Under the pieces are notes generated by a model. It did not search any database. It saw only the letters and a list, made by a program, of their open reading frames with translations, and was not told the origin of the DNA. 64,000 nucleotides of DNA from Pseudonocardia autotrophica (lineage in GTDB: Bacteria > Actinomycetota > Actinomycetes > Mycobacteriales > Pseudonocardiaceae): contig NZ_JNYD01000001.1 of NCBI RefSeq assembly GCF_000717175.1, positions 372,001-436,000 of the forward strand, written 5' to 3'. Below, piece by piece: positions 26,969-35,682 of this stretch. Every line of letters starts with the position of its first letter. Positions within the stretch are counted from its first letter, which is position 1. A program made the position numbers and the translations under genes.

Positions 26969-28930
26969 GTGGCCGAGAACCTCACCCGCACACTCCTCGC
27001 CCGGCACCGCCGCGAGGGGGCGCTCGAGCCCGGCGAGGACGTCACGCTCGCGGTCGACCAGGTGCTCATCGAGGACGCCACCGGGTCGATGACGTGCATG
27101 CAGTTCGAGGCGCTCGACGCGGAGCGCGTGATGGTGGACCCGACGGTGCTCTACGTCGACCACAACGTGCTGCAGATCGACGAGCGCAACATGGCCGAGC
27201 ACCACTACCTGCGCTCGTTCTGCCGCCGTTACGGGGTGCGGTACTCGCCCGCCGGCAACGGGATCTCCCACTACGTGCACCTGGAGCGTTTCGCCCGGCC
27301 GGGTGGCCTGCTGGTGGGCGCGGACTCCCATTCGACGACGGCCGGCGCCGTCGGGATGCTCGCCGTGGGCGCGGGCGGTCTCGAGGTGGCCGTGGCGATG
27401 GCCGGCCGCGAGTTCGACCTCGCCTGCCCACGGGTCGTGCGGGTCGAGCTCACCGGCGCCCTCGCGGAGTGGGTCGAGGCGAAGGACGTGATCCTGGAAC
27501 TCCTGCGCCGCCACGGGGTACGGGGCGGCGCGGGGGCGGTGTTCGAGTTCACCGGCGAGGGCGTCGCCGGCCTGTCGGTCACCCAGCGCGCCACGATCTG
27601 CAACATGATCACGGAGACCGGTGCCACCGGGGCCGTGTTCCCCGGCGACGAGCGGGTGCGGGAGTGGCTGGGCGCCCAGCGTCGCGAGCAGGACTGGACG
27701 GCACTGACGGCCGAGTGCGGCGCGACCTACGACGCCGAGGAGCACATCGATCTCGCCCGGCTCGAGCCGTTGATCGCCGTGCCGCAGTCCCCGGGCGACG
27801 TCGTACCGGTGCGGGAGGTCTCCGGCACGCCGGTCGTGCAGGTGTGCGTCGGCTCCTCGGTCAACTCCTCCTACGAGGACCTCGCGACGGTCGCCGCGGT
27901 GCTGGCGGGCCGTACCGTCCACCCGGACGTCGCGCTCACGGTCACACCGGGCTCGCGGCAGATCCTCGACACGATCGTCCGAGGTGAGGTGTACCGCGGC
28001 CTCGCCACGGCCGGGGCCCGGATGCTGGAGCCGGTCTGCGGTCCCTGCATCGGGATCGGGCAGGCGCCGACGCGTGGGCAGGCCTCCGTCCGGACGTTCA
28101 ACCGCAACTTCCCGGGCCGCAGCGGCACGGCCGAGGACCGCGTCTACCTCTGCTCCCCCTCGACGGCGGCGGCCACCGCGCTGACGGGACGGATCACGGA
28201 CCCTCGCGACCTCGGCGCGTTCCCCACGCTGCCCGCCGCCCCGGACACCGACCCGACGGTGGTCGAGGGGCTGATCGCCGAGCCGCTGCCGGCCGAGGAG
28301 GCGCGGCGGGTGGAGATCGTCCGTGGACCGAGCCTCGTCCCACCTCCGGTGCCGGAACCGCCGCCGGCGGAGCTCGACGGGCGGGTGGTGATCGTCGTCG
28401 GTGACGACGTCTCCACCGGCGACATGGCCCCGGACGGCGCCATCGGCATGTCCGTGTGGTCGGACGTCGAGGCGTGCGCCGGCTACATGTTCCGCCGCCT
28501 CGACCCCCGGTTCCCCGACCGGGCGCGGGAGTGGGCCGCGCGCGGGATCCCCGGGATCATCGTCGGCGGGCACAACTACGGCCAGGGCTCCTCGCGCGAG
28601 CAGGCCGCGCTGGCCCCGTTGCACCTGGGTATCAGGGTCGTGGCCGCCGCAAGCTTCGCGCGCATCCATCGGCGCAACCTCATCGTGCAGGGCATCGTGC
28701 CGCTGGTCCTCGCCCGCGACGGCGACCGCGAGCGGGCGTCGGTCGGCGACCGGTGGCGCATCGAGGGCCTGGCCGACGCGGTCCGCTCCGGTGTCGAGGA
28801 GCTGACCGCCGAGGTGGAGCGCGGCGAGCCGATCCCACTACGACTGCTGCTCAGCCACGAGGAGCGCAACGTCCTCGCCGCGGGGGGCCTGCTGCGCCGG
28901 GCCCGGGACGGAGACCGCCCGCCGCCGTGA
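26969..28930 (+). CDS. Aconitase-family hydratase (about 650-aa class)
   Basis: A 653-aa [4Fe-4S] (de)hydratase. The cluster ligands are in VQVCVGSSVNSSYEDL (one Cys) and EPVCGPCIGIGQ (CxxC). Other features are VGADSHSTTAGAVGMLAVGAGG, TGATGAVFPGDERV and the C-terminal swivel domain VGDDVSTGDMAPDGA and VGGHNYGQGSSREQAAL. It is shorter than AcnA (about 890-930 aa) and has the domain order of the compact putative aconitase group. Substrate could be citrate/isocitrate or a related tricarboxylate. GTG at 26969 follows a CACGAT box by 6 nt; GTG at 26966 is also possible. It is divergent from the MFS gene. Confidence 0.87.
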   Translation: MAENLTRTLLARHRREGALEPGEDVTLAVDQVLIEDATGSMTCMQFEALDAERVMVDPTVLYVDHNVLQIDERNMAEHHYLRSFCRRYGVRYSPAGNGISHYVHLERFARPGGLLVGADSHSTTAGAVGMLAVGAGGLEVAVAMAGREFDLACPRVVRVELTGALAEWVEAKDVILELLRRHGVRGGAGAVFEFTGEGVAGLSVTQRATICNMITETGATGAVFPGDERVREWLGAQRREQDWTALTAECGATYDAEEHIDLARLEPLIAVPQSPGDVVPVREVSGTPVVQVCVGSSVNSSYEDLATVAAVLAGRTVHPDVALTVTPGSRQILDTIVRGEVYRGLATAGARMLEPVCGPCIGIGQAPTRGQASVRTFNRNFPGRSGTAEDRVYLCSPSTAAATALTGRITDPRDLGAFPTLPAAPDTDPTVVEGLIAEPLPAEEARRVEIVRGPSLVPPPVPEPPPAELDGRVVIVVGDDVSTGDMAPDGAIGMSVWSDVEACAGYMFRRLDPRFPDRAREWAARGIPGIIVGGHNYGQGSSREQAALAPLHLGIRVVAAASFARIHRRNLIVQGIVPLVLARDGDRERASVGDRWRIEGLADAVRSGVEELTAEVERGEPIPLRLLLSHEERNVLAAGGLLRRARDGDRPPP

Positions 28931-28955
28931 GATCTGCGCAGGACTGCCCGTGCTC

Positions 28956-28974
28956 GACGACGGCGCCCGTCGTC
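28956..28974. terminator. Hairpin terminator between convergent genes (1)
   Basis: A perfect 8-bp stem (GACGACGG/CCGTCGTC) with a 3-nt loop, between the aconitase-family and DUF885 genes. Confidence 0.6.
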
Positions 28975-28983
28975 CTCGCGCCG

Positions 28984-29012
28984 GGAGCCCGCGCCGTGAG
29001 CAGCCGGGCTCC
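28984..29012. terminator. Hairpin terminator between convergent genes (2)
   Basis: GGAGCCCG pairs with CGGGCTCC around a 13-nt loop. It stands next to the previous hairpin, so each may serve one strand. Confidence 0.5.
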
Positions 29013-29018
29013 GGAACC

Positions 29019-30659
29019 TCAGAGTGCGGCCAGCTCCGGCTCCAGGTCGTCGAGGCCCAGCGAGCCCTGCGACAGCGCGGCCATGTGCCAGGCCTTGAGG
29101 TCGAAGTCCGCGCCCCGCGCCCGCCGCGCGGCGTCCCGGCCCGCCAGCCACGCGCGCTCGCCGAGCTTGTAGCTGATGGCCTGCCCGGGCCCACCCAGGT
29201 AGCGCAGCAGCTCGCTGTCGAGGAAGGCCGCGTCCCGCCCGCAGTGGGCGCCGAAGAAGTCCCGGGCCAGTTCGGGGGTCCAGGTCAGGCCGGCGTGCAG
29301 CGGCGAGTCGGCCGGGACCGTCAGCTCGAGGTGCATCCCGATGTCGATGATCACCCGGATCGCCCGCATCATCTGGGCGTCGAGGTAGCCGAGCCGCTCG
29401 CCGGGGTCGGTGAGGAAGCCGAGCTCGTCCATGAGCCGCTCGGCGTAGAGCGCCCAGCCCTCGAGGTTGCCGCTGATCATCCCGGCCGAGGCCTGGAAGG
29501 TGGAGAGCTCGCCGGCGGACAGCGCCCACTGGCCGAGCTGCAGGTGATGGCCCGGGACGCCCTCGTGGTACCAGGTGCTCACCAGGTCCCACATCGGGAA
29601 GCGGTCGCGGCCGAGGGTCGGCAGCCAGGTCCGGCCGGGGCGGGAGAAGTCCAGGGAGGGCTGCGTGTAGTACGGGGCGGCGGCGCTGCCCTCGGGGGCG
29701 ATCATCGCCTCGACGCGGAGCAGCTCGGGTGCGAGGTCGACGTGCGTGCCCTGCAGGGCCGCGATCGTGTCGTCCATGATCCCCTGCAGCCGGGCGCGGA
29801 TCGCGTCGAGCCCGACGACGACCTCGCCGTGCGTCTCAAGGTGCGCCATCGCCTCGCGCGGCGCGGCCCCGGGCAGGATCCGCGCGGTCTCGGCGCGCTG
29901 CTCCGCGAGGATGCGGTGGAACTCCGACCAGGCCCAGTCGTAGGCCTCACGGGGGTCGAGGTCGGCGCCCGTCCAGCGGCGGACGGCCACCCGGTAGCGC
30001 TCCTCGCCGACGGCGTCCGTGACGCCCGCGGTGCGCGGGCGGTACTCGCGGGCCAGGAACTCCCGCAGCGTGCCGAGGGCCGCGGTGGCGGCGTCGGCGC
30101 TGCCCGCGGGGAGGCCGGCGTCGGCGGCGAAGGAGGCGAACCAGTCGGCGGCGAGCCACGAGCCGAACTGCGCGACGACGGCGTCGACCTGGCGGGGCGC
30201 GGCGAGCAGCCCGCGGTCGGCGCCCGCGCTGAGGCTCTCGGCGTAGCCCGCGAACGCGGCGGGGACGGCGGCGAGCCGGGCCGCGAGGTTCGCGCGCTCC
30301 TCGGCGGTGCCGGCGGGCATCAGCGTGAGCGTGGTGCGCAGGTTCTGGACCGGCCCGAACAGGATCTGGACGTTGCGCAGGTGCTCGCCGAGGGTGCGGG
30401 TCGCCTGCGCGGCGGCGAGCCGCTCGCGGAGCAGCCGGGCGCAGCGGCGCTCGGTGTCGTTCTCCGGCTCGCCGACGGCCTCGAGGCGGGCGAGCGTGTC
30501 CCGGTCGAGGACGTCGAGCGCCTCCTCGCCGGCGGGGGAGAGGTCGGGGAGCCGGTCCTGGCCGGTGGGCAGGCCCAGCGAGGTCGCGAGCAGCGGGTCG
30601 AGCTCGGCGTGCGCGGCGACGTGGGCGTCGGCCAGGTCCCTGATCGTGCGTGCGGACAT
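29019..30659 (-). CDS. DUF885 family protein, putative metallopeptidase
   Basis: A 546-aa DUF885 protein. The HExxH-like motif is STWYHEGVPGHHLQLGQW, a feature of this family that suggests a zinc peptidase; a second conserved block is GWALYAERLMDELGF with Glu, and QAISYKLGERAW near the end. No signal peptide is seen, so it probably acts in the cytosol. Biochemical function of the family is mostly unproven. GATGAT, 6 nt upstream of the ATG, suggests a leaderless message. It follows rbpA but is separated from it by a strong hairpin. Confidence 0.87.
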   Translation of the reverse strand: MSARTIRDLADAHVAAHAELDPLLATSLGLPTGQDRLPDLSPAGEEALDVLDRDTLARLEAVGEPENDTERRCARLLRERLAAAQATRTLGEHLRNVQILFGPVQNLRTTLTLMPAGTAEERANLAARLAAVPAAFAGYAESLSAGADRGLLAAPRQVDAVVAQFGSWLAADWFASFAADAGLPAGSADAATAALGTLREFLAREYRPRTAGVTDAVGEERYRVAVRRWTGADLDPREAYDWAWSEFHRILAEQRAETARILPGAAPREAMAHLETHGEVVVGLDAIRARLQGIMDDTIAALQGTHVDLAPELLRVEAMIAPEGSAAAPYYTQPSLDFSRPGRTWLPTLGRDRFPMWDLVSTWYHEGVPGHHLQLGQWALSAGELSTFQASAGMISGNLEGWALYAERLMDELGFLTDPGERLGYLDAQMMRAIRVIIDIGMHLELTVPADSPLHAGLTWTPELARDFFGAHCGRDAAFLDSELLRYLGGPGQAISYKLGERAWLAGRDAARRARGADFDLKAWHMAALSQGSLGLDDLEPELAAL

Positions 30660-30665
30660 GCGGTC

Positions 30666-30671
30666 ATCATC
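30666..30671 (-). promoter_or_regulatory. -10-like element of DUF885 gene (leaderless)
   Basis: GATGAT on the minus strand, 6 nt before the ATG at 30659. Confidence 0.45.
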
Positions 30672-30692
30672 GCCCGCCCGCCTTCGGACGCG

Positions 30693-30729
30693 ACGAAGCC
30701 GGGCCCCACGGGAGGTGGCCCGGCTTCGT
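30693..30729 (-). terminator. Terminator after rbpA
   Basis: A perfect 13-bp stem (ACGAAGCCGGGCC / GGCCCGGCTTCGT) with an 11-nt loop, downstream of rbpA. Confidence 0.8.
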
Positions 30730-30797
30730 GATGTGCTGCGGCGCGTCCGCCGTGGCGTCGCCGTCGCGACGCCGACCCGTTCGGGAGGGTCAGGCGA

Positions 30798-31142
30798 TCA
30801 CGAGGCGATCTCCTGGCGACGCTCGCGGAGCAGGTCGAGGCGCTCGTTGAGCAGCTCCTCCAGCTCCGGGATCGAGCGGCGCTCCAGCAGCATGTCCCAG
30901 TGGGTGCGCGGCGGCTTGGTCTTCTTCTGCTCCGCCTCGACGCCGTCCACCCGACGCCCGACGCCGCCCTGGGGCGACTCCCAGGTCGCGGGCGCCTCGG
31001 CGTCGTTCGCGAAGGGCACCTCGAACTCATGGCCCGAGGGGGAGACGTAGCGGACCAGCTGCCGCGGCGCCAGGTCGTGATTCCGGTCGGTCTCGTAGCT
31101 GACAGCCCCGAGCCGGCTGCCACGGAGCACGCGGTCGGCCAT
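30798..31142 (-). CDS. rbpA: RNA polymerase-binding protein RbpA
   Basis: A 114-aa RbpA, an actinobacterial activator that binds RNA polymerase and group 1/2 sigma factors and stabilises the open complex. It matches the family throughout: MADRVLRGSRLGAVSYETDR, then a core beta-barrel (RYVSPSGHEFEVPFANDAE), the basic linker (EQKKTKPPRTHWDMLLERRS) and the sigma-interaction helices (IPELEELLNERLDLLRERR). The core lacks the zinc cysteines of Streptomyces RbpA, as in mycobacteria. A SigR-type promoter lies 67 nt upstream of the ATG. Confidence 0.97.
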   Translation of the reverse strand: MADRVLRGSRLGAVSYETDRNHDLAPRQLVRYVSPSGHEFEVPFANDAEAPATWESPQGGVGRRVDGVEAEQKKTKPPRTHWDMLLERRSIPELEELLNERLDLLRERRQEIAS

Positions 31143-31515
31143 GCGTCATCCTCCCGTCTTCTGCCGAGGGGGGCACCCCTCGACGGTCACGTCGTCGCCA
31201 CCCGGTGTAACGTCTGCAGCGCAGCCGCGCATTCCCGGGGGAGGCATTGCGCGGGCATGCCGAGGTCATCGCGACCGTCGGTCACCCGCTCTTGTCCCGA
31301 CGTCAGAGTGTGGCCCATCAGGCGCTTTGCCACACGCGAATGTGACGTGTCAGCCTTCTGTGACTTACCTCACCGGCCGGGCGCGGAGTGTTTACACGAG
31401 GGTGGCTTCCCGTTACCCGCGATCGTCATGCATCAGGATATGCGCAGGTGGGAGTGCTTGCAGCGCGAACCGTCGGGCGTCCGACGATCCGGCCGCACAG
31501 ACCATCCGGCCGGAG
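31143..31515. other. Gene-free region upstream of rbpA
   Basis: About 370 nt that is less GC-rich than its surroundings. It holds the SigR-type promoter and rbpA leader. No gene, RNA or clear terminator for the upstream MFS gene was found in the rest. Confidence 0.5.
31209..31236 (-). promoter_or_regulatory. SigR/SigH-type promoter of rbpA
   Basis: On the minus strand GGGAAT (31231-31236) and CGTT (31209-31212) are separated by exactly 18 nt, the consensus of the thiol-oxidative-stress sigma factor SigR/SigH. rbpA is a known SigR target in Streptomyces. Confidence 0.8.
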
Positions 31516-32835
31516 TCACCCCGCCGGTGCCTCCGGCCGGCGGACGGGCCACAGCGCGAGCAGCCCGGCCGCGAGCACCACGAGGATCCCGACCGTGCCG
31601 GCGCGGTCCGAGCCGAACGCGTACGTGAAGAAGCCCACGAGCGTCGGGGCGAGGAAGGACACCGCCCGGCCCGTGGTGGCGTACAGCCCGAACATCTGGC
31701 CCTCCTGGCCGGGCGGGGTGAGCCGGGCCAGGTAGGTGCGCGAGGACGACTGCGCCGGCCCCACGAACAGGCACAACCCGAGCCCGAACACCCAGAAGGC
31801 CGTCGGGCCGGACAGGAACAGGAGCACCACGCCGCACACGAGCAGCCCGACGAGGGAGCCGACGATGACCGCCTTCGGGCCGATCCGGTCGTCGAGCCAG
31901 CCGCCGGTGAGTGCGCCGAGCGCGGACACGACGTTGGCGGCCACGCCGAAGACCAGCACGTCGCCCGGGCTCAGCCCGTACACGCTGACGGCGATCACGG
32001 CGCCGAACGTGAACACCGCCGCCAGCCCGTCCCGGAACAGCGCGCTGGCCCCCAGGAAGTAGACGGTGTGCGGGCTCGTGCGGTGCAGGTCCCGCAGGTC
32101 GACGACCAGCTTCCGGTAGCTCGCCCGCACGCCCAGCCGCGGCGCCCGGTCGAGGGCCGGGGGCGCCTCCGGCACGACGAGGAACAGCGGGACCGCGGCC
32201 ACCGCGAACCACACGGCGGCGACGAGCGCGACCGCCCGGACGTTGAGCCCGCCCTCGGTGCTCACCCCGAGCGCGCCGCCCTCGCCGGCGATGAACAGCA
32301 CGTACACGCCCAGGAGCAGCACGATCCCGCCGAAGTACCCCATGGACCAGCCGAAGCCGGAGACGCGGCCGATCGTGGCGGGCGTGGAGATCTGCCGCAG
32401 GACGGCGTTGTAGGAGACCTCGGCGAGCTCGAAGAAGATCGAGCCCAGGGCGAGCAGCAGCAGGCCGAGCCAGAGGTAGTGCCAGTCGTCCCGGACGAGG
32501 AACAGCAGCGCCATGGACGCGACCGTCGCGGCGGTCCAGATCGCGGTGGACCGCAACCGCCGCCCGGCCCGGTCGGCGCTCTGCCCGACCACCGGCGCCA
32601 GCAGCGCGATCACGAGCCCGGCGGCGCCGATGGCGTAGCCGAGCCAGCTGTTGGCGTCGACCGAGCCCGGCAGGTCCCGCCCGACGGTGTCGGTGAGGTA
32701 GACGGAGAAGACGAACGTGAGCGTGATCGTGTTGTAGGCCGAGGAGCCCCAGTCCCAGAAGGCCCACGCGAGTACCTGCCGCCGTGCAACCCGAGCGTCT
32801 CCGGTCCGGTCCGCGGGGGCGGCCTCGCTGCTCAC
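31516..32835 (-). CDS. MFS transporter, UMF1/Atg22-like
   Basis: A 439-aa, 12-helix membrane protein. The opening VLAWAFWDWGSSAYNTITLTF is typical of the UMF1/Atg22 family, followed by FAELAEVSYNAVLRQIS-like FELAEVSYNAVLRQIS, VSGFGWSMGYFGGIVLL and SSSRTYLARLTPPGQEGQMFGLY. The family includes vacuolar amino-acid exporters in yeast; bacterial substrates are mostly unknown. TAGGCT lies 6 nt before the GTG start, so the message is probably leaderless. The GDPD gene lies 63 nt upstream on the same strand. Confidence 0.85.
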   Translation of the reverse strand: MSSEAAPADRTGDARVARRQVLAWAFWDWGSSAYNTITLTFVFSVYLTDTVGRDLPGSVDANSWLGYAIGAAGLVIALLAPVVGQSADRAGRRLRSTAIWTAATVASMALLFLVRDDWHYLWLGLLLLALGSIFFELAEVSYNAVLRQISTPATIGRVSGFGWSMGYFGGIVLLLGVYVLFIAGEGGALGVSTEGGLNVRAVALVAAVWFAVAAVPLFLVVPEAPPALDRAPRLGVRASYRKLVVDLRDLHRTSPHTVYFLGASALFRDGLAAVFTFGAVIAVSVYGLSPGDVLVFGVAANVVSALGALTGGWLDDRIGPKAVIVGSLVGLLVCGVVLLFLSGPTAFWVFGLGLCLFVGPAQSSSRTYLARLTPPGQEGQMFGLYATTGRAVSFLAPTLVGFFTYAFGSDRAGTVGILVVLAAGLLALWPVRRPEAPAG

Positions 32836-32841
32836 CGCGGC

Positions 32842-32847
32842 AGCCTA
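32842..32847 (-). promoter_or_regulatory. -10 element of UMF1-like MFS gene (leaderless)
   Basis: TAGGCT on the minus strand, 6 nt before the GTG at 32835. Confidence 0.55.
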
Positions 32848-32898
32848 GAGCGCGGGGCGCGCCGGGAGGGAGGAGGCGCGACGGTCACAGCACGATCG

Positions 32899-33681
32899 TC
32901 ACAGGGCGATGAGGAGGTCCGGTCGGTCGGAGAGCAGCCCGTCGACCCCCATCGCGAGCAGCTCGCGCATCTCGGCCGGCTCGTCGACGGTCCAGACGTG
33001 GACCTCGAGGCCGGCGCCGTGGGCCCGGGCGAGCAGCCGGTCGTCGACCACGGTGAGGGGGCCGAACCGCCGCGGGATCTGGGCGAGGCTGCCGCGGACC
33101 CGGGGCAGGACCGGCTCCACGTAGGGGAGGGCCGACGGCGACGCGTCGAGCCAGGCCCGCGCCCGCAGGCCGAGGACCGCCTCGAAGCCCATCGACGTGA
33201 AGAGCCGCGGACCGGCCGCGCGGGCCCGCCGGAGCCGGCTCTCGTGGTAGGCGCCCAGGCAGACCCGGTCCCAGGCGTCGAGCCGCTCGAGCACGGCGAG
33301 GGTCGGCAGGACGACGGCGTCGGACTTGAGCTCGATCGTGAACCGGGTCTCGGGCAGCGCCGACAGCACGGACTCCAGCCGCGGCACCGGCTCCCGCCCG
33401 CCCACCCGGGCGTCCTCGATCACCGCGGCGGGCAGGCGGGCGAGCAGGCCGCTGCCGTCCGTCGTGCGGTCGAGGGCCAGGTCGTGGTGGACCATCGGCA
33501 CGCCGTCGGCCGACGCGTGCACGTCCATCTCGATGTAGGAGAAGCCGTTCGCCACCGCGAGCTCGAAGCCGGCGAGGGTGTTCTCGCAGCCCGCGAGCTC
33601 GCCGATGTGCCAGCCGCGGTGCGCGTACCGGCGCGGATGGGGCCCCTCGAGGTACGGGTGCCGGTCCGTCACGCCCGGCAC
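32899..33681 (-). CDS. Glycerophosphodiester phosphodiesterase
   Basis: A 260-aa GDPD-family enzyme that hydrolyses glycerophosphodiesters to glycerol-3-phosphate and an alcohol. The catalytic core is RRYAHRGWHIGELAGCENTL (HRG and EN), EMDVHASADGVPMVHHDLALDRTTDGSG (metal ligands and second His), TIELKSD and the closing VHVWTVDEPAEMRELLAMGVDGLLSDRPD, shown here in part as GVDGLLSDRPD. It has no signal peptide, so it probably works on cytosolic lipid turnover products. Start is GTG, preceded by GAGAGG. Confidence 0.92.
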   Translation of the reverse strand: MPGVTDRHPYLEGPHPRRYAHRGWHIGELAGCENTLAGFELAVANGFSYIEMDVHASADGVPMVHHDLALDRTTDGSGLLARLPAAVIEDARVGGREPVPRLESVLSALPETRFTIELKSDAVVLPTLAVLERLDAWDRVCLGAYHESRLRRARAAGPRLFTSMGFEAVLGLRARAWLDASPSALPYVEPVLPRVRGSLAQIPRRFGPLTVVDDRLLARAHGAGLEVHVWTVDEPAEMRELLAMGVDGLLSDRPDLLIAL

Positions 33682-33699
33682 CCTCTCATCCGGACCCGA

Positions 33700-35598
33700 T
33701 CAGGCGCGACGCGGAAGGCGTTGCCGCTCGGTGAACAGCAGGGGTTCGAGCAGGTCACCGTGCTCGTCGAGGCGGGCGGGCAGGTCGTCGAGGGTGAAGA
33801 CGAGGTCGTCCGGACGGCGGCAGGCCCGGACCTCCTCCCAGGTCACCGGGGTGGCGACGGTCGGTCGGGCGCGCCCGCGCAACGAGTAGCTGCCGATCGT
33901 CGTCTTGGCGGTGTTGTTCTGGCTCCAGTCGACGAAGACCTTCCCGCGCCGGCGCGCCTTGGCCATCACCGACGTGACGGTGTGCGGGGACTCGTCGGCC
34001 AGCCGCTCGGCCAGCGCCTTCGCGAACTCGATCGTCTGCTCGGCGCGGCTCACCGTGACCGGCAGGTAGAGCTGCAACCCCTTGCCGCCCGATGTCCGGG
34101 GGTACGCCACGAGGTCGTCCTCGGCGAGCACCTCGGCGATCCGCTGCGCGACCCGGCAGCACTCGACGACCGTCGTTCCCTCGCCGGGGTCGAGGTCGAA
34201 GACGACCAGGTCCGGCTCGTGCCGGCCGCCGCGCGGCCCGACCCGCCACTGCGGCACGTGCAGTTCGAGCGCGGCCAGGTTCGCCGCCCAGGCCAGCCCC
34301 TCCTCGCTCTCGAGCAGCGGGAAGTCGGCGGTCTCCGAGCGCCCGCCCGGCGTCCCGACCCGCTCGGTGCGGATCCAGTCCGGCGCGTGCCGCGACACGT
34401 CCTTCTCGAAGAACGAGGGCTTCTCGACGCCGTCCGGCCAGCGGACGAGCGTGACCGGCCGGCCCTCGAGGTGCGGCAGCATCGCCGGCGCGACGGCGCG
34501 GTAGTGCGCCAGCACGTCCGCCTTCGTGGTGCCGGTGAGCGGGTAGAGGACCTTGTCGGGGTTCGTCAGCTTCGCCCGGCCCACCCCCGCCTTCGCACCG
34601 GTGCGTCGCGCACGCGGCTTCTCGGGCTCGACGATCTCGCCCACCTCCCGCCAGGTGTCGGAGCGTGTCCCGGGCCGGTACGGCGAGTCCGCCCGCTTGG
34701 CGACCAGGCCCGGCAGGCCCTGCCCGCGGACGGCGTCGAGCACCGCGGCGCCCGTGTCCGCCGGGTAGACCGGGGCGAGCCGCCAGTGCGGGCCGGACAG
34801 CGGGAGCTCGGTGAGCAGGTCGTGGCGGTCGGCGAAGCCCAGCCCGCACGTGTCCCGGCCGTCGAGGAACAGCAGGTCGGAGATCCAGAGCTCGCCGCCC
34901 CGGGTCAGCTCGGCGTCGAGCAGCAGCGCGGTGGCCCCGACCGAGGGACCCAGCTCGGCGAGGGTCTTCGCGGTGACCTCCTCGCCGTCGGCCGTCACCC
35001 GCGTCCGCCCGCCGTCGAGCTCGACGATCACCCTGCGGCCGCCGAAACGGACCTGCAGCAGCCAGCCCTCGGGGTCCTCCGGCAGCTCGCCCGGCACCCC
35101 GCGCATGGGGGCGGTGTCGTGGGGGAGGGGAGTGCGGTCGGTGCGGTCCGACCGCTTGAGCAGCCAGCCGTCCCGGCGCTCCCGGTTGCTCCTGACCAGC
35201 ACGTACTTTCCTCGCGCGCGCTCCCCGTGCAGGGTGAACGCCACCTCGCGGTCCGACCACTTCTCGGTCTCGTAGCGGCCGTGGTCCCAGATCGTCATGG
35301 TCCCGCCGCCGTACTCGCCGCGCGGGATCTCGCCGGAGAACTCCAGGTACTCCAGGGGATGGTCCTCGGTCCGCACGGCCAGCCGCAGCGTCTCGGTGTC
35401 GACCGGCAGGCCCTTCGGCACCGCCCAGGAGGCGAGCACGCCGTCGCGTTCCAGCCGCAGGTCCCAGTGCAGCGCGCGGGCGTGGTGCTCCTGGATCACG
35501 AACCGGTCGCCCGGCCCCTCCGCCCCGGGGTCGGTGTCCGGCACGGGCTCCGGAGTGCGCCCCCGGTCGCGCTTGCGGCGGTACTCGTCGAGCGGCAC
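33700..35598 (-). CDS. LigD-like protein: phosphoesterase + degenerate ligase + primase/polymerase
   Basis: A 632-aa protein with domain order PE-LIG-POL. Residues 1-165 form the 3'-phosphoesterase (HHARALHWDLRLERDG, GTMTIWDHG). Residues about 180-325 align to an ATP-dependent ligase domain, but motif I, normally KxDGxR, reads VRFGGRR; the motif IV glutamate is missing (LPGLVAKRADSPYRPG) and motif V lysines are lost (WREVGEI). Residues about 345-632 form the primase-polymerase with FDLDPGEG and KVFVDWSQNN; the GLH of motif II is GLQ. The ligase is therefore probably inactive while end-cleaning and polymerase parts look intact. No Ku gene is nearby. GTG start fits TAGCCT 6 nt upstream. Confidence 0.88.
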   Translation of the reverse strand: MPLDEYRRKRDRGRTPEPVPDTDPGAEGPGDRFVIQEHHARALHWDLRLERDGVLASWAVPKGLPVDTETLRLAVRTEDHPLEYLEFSGEIPRGEYGGGTMTIWDHGRYETEKWSDREVAFTLHGERARGKYVLVRSNRERRDGWLLKRSDRTDRTPLPHDTAPMRGVPGELPEDPEGWLLQVRFGGRRVIVELDGGRTRVTADGEEVTAKTLAELGPSVGATALLLDAELTRGGELWISDLLFLDGRDTCGLGFADRHDLLTELPLSGPHWRLAPVYPADTGAAVLDAVRGQGLPGLVAKRADSPYRPGTRSDTWREVGEIVEPEKPRARRTGAKAGVGRAKLTNPDKVLYPLTGTTKADVLAHYRAVAPAMLPHLEGRPVTLVRWPDGVEKPSFFEKDVSRHAPDWIRTERVGTPGGRSETADFPLLESEEGLAWAANLAALELHVPQWRVGPRGGRHEPDLVVFDLDPGEGTTVVECCRVAQRIAEVLAEDDLVAYPRTSGGKGLQLYLPVTVSRAEQTIEFAKALAERLADESPHTVTSVMAKARRRGKVFVDWSQNNTAKTTIGSYSLRGRARPTVATPVTWEEVRACRRPDDLVFTLDDLPARLDEHGDLLEPLLFTERQRLPRRA

Positions 35599-35604
35599 GT
35601 GGCC

Positions 35605-35610
35605 AGGCTA
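35605..35610 (-). promoter_or_regulatory. -10 element of LigD-like gene (leaderless)
   Basis: TAGCCT on the minus strand, 6 nt before the GTG at 35598. Confidence 0.55.
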
Positions 35611-35647
35611 GCGCCGTGCAGGGCTTGTCACCGGGCGTGATCGTCTG

Positions 35648-35666
35648 CAAGCATAGGCTTACCTGA
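35648..35666 (+). promoter_or_regulatory. DtxR/IdeR-like iron box before bfd
   Basis: CAAGCATAGGCTTACCTGA matches the 19-bp IdeR consensus at 14 positions. TAGGCT inside it may also be the -10 box. Confidence 0.7.
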
Positions 35667-35682
35667 CGAGAGGCTGGGCTGC

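Noticed and set aside
31141..35640. A 1499-codon plus-strand open frame
   Set aside because: It is antisense to the UMF1-like MFS, GDPD and LigD-like genes, all of which have clear motifs on the other strand.
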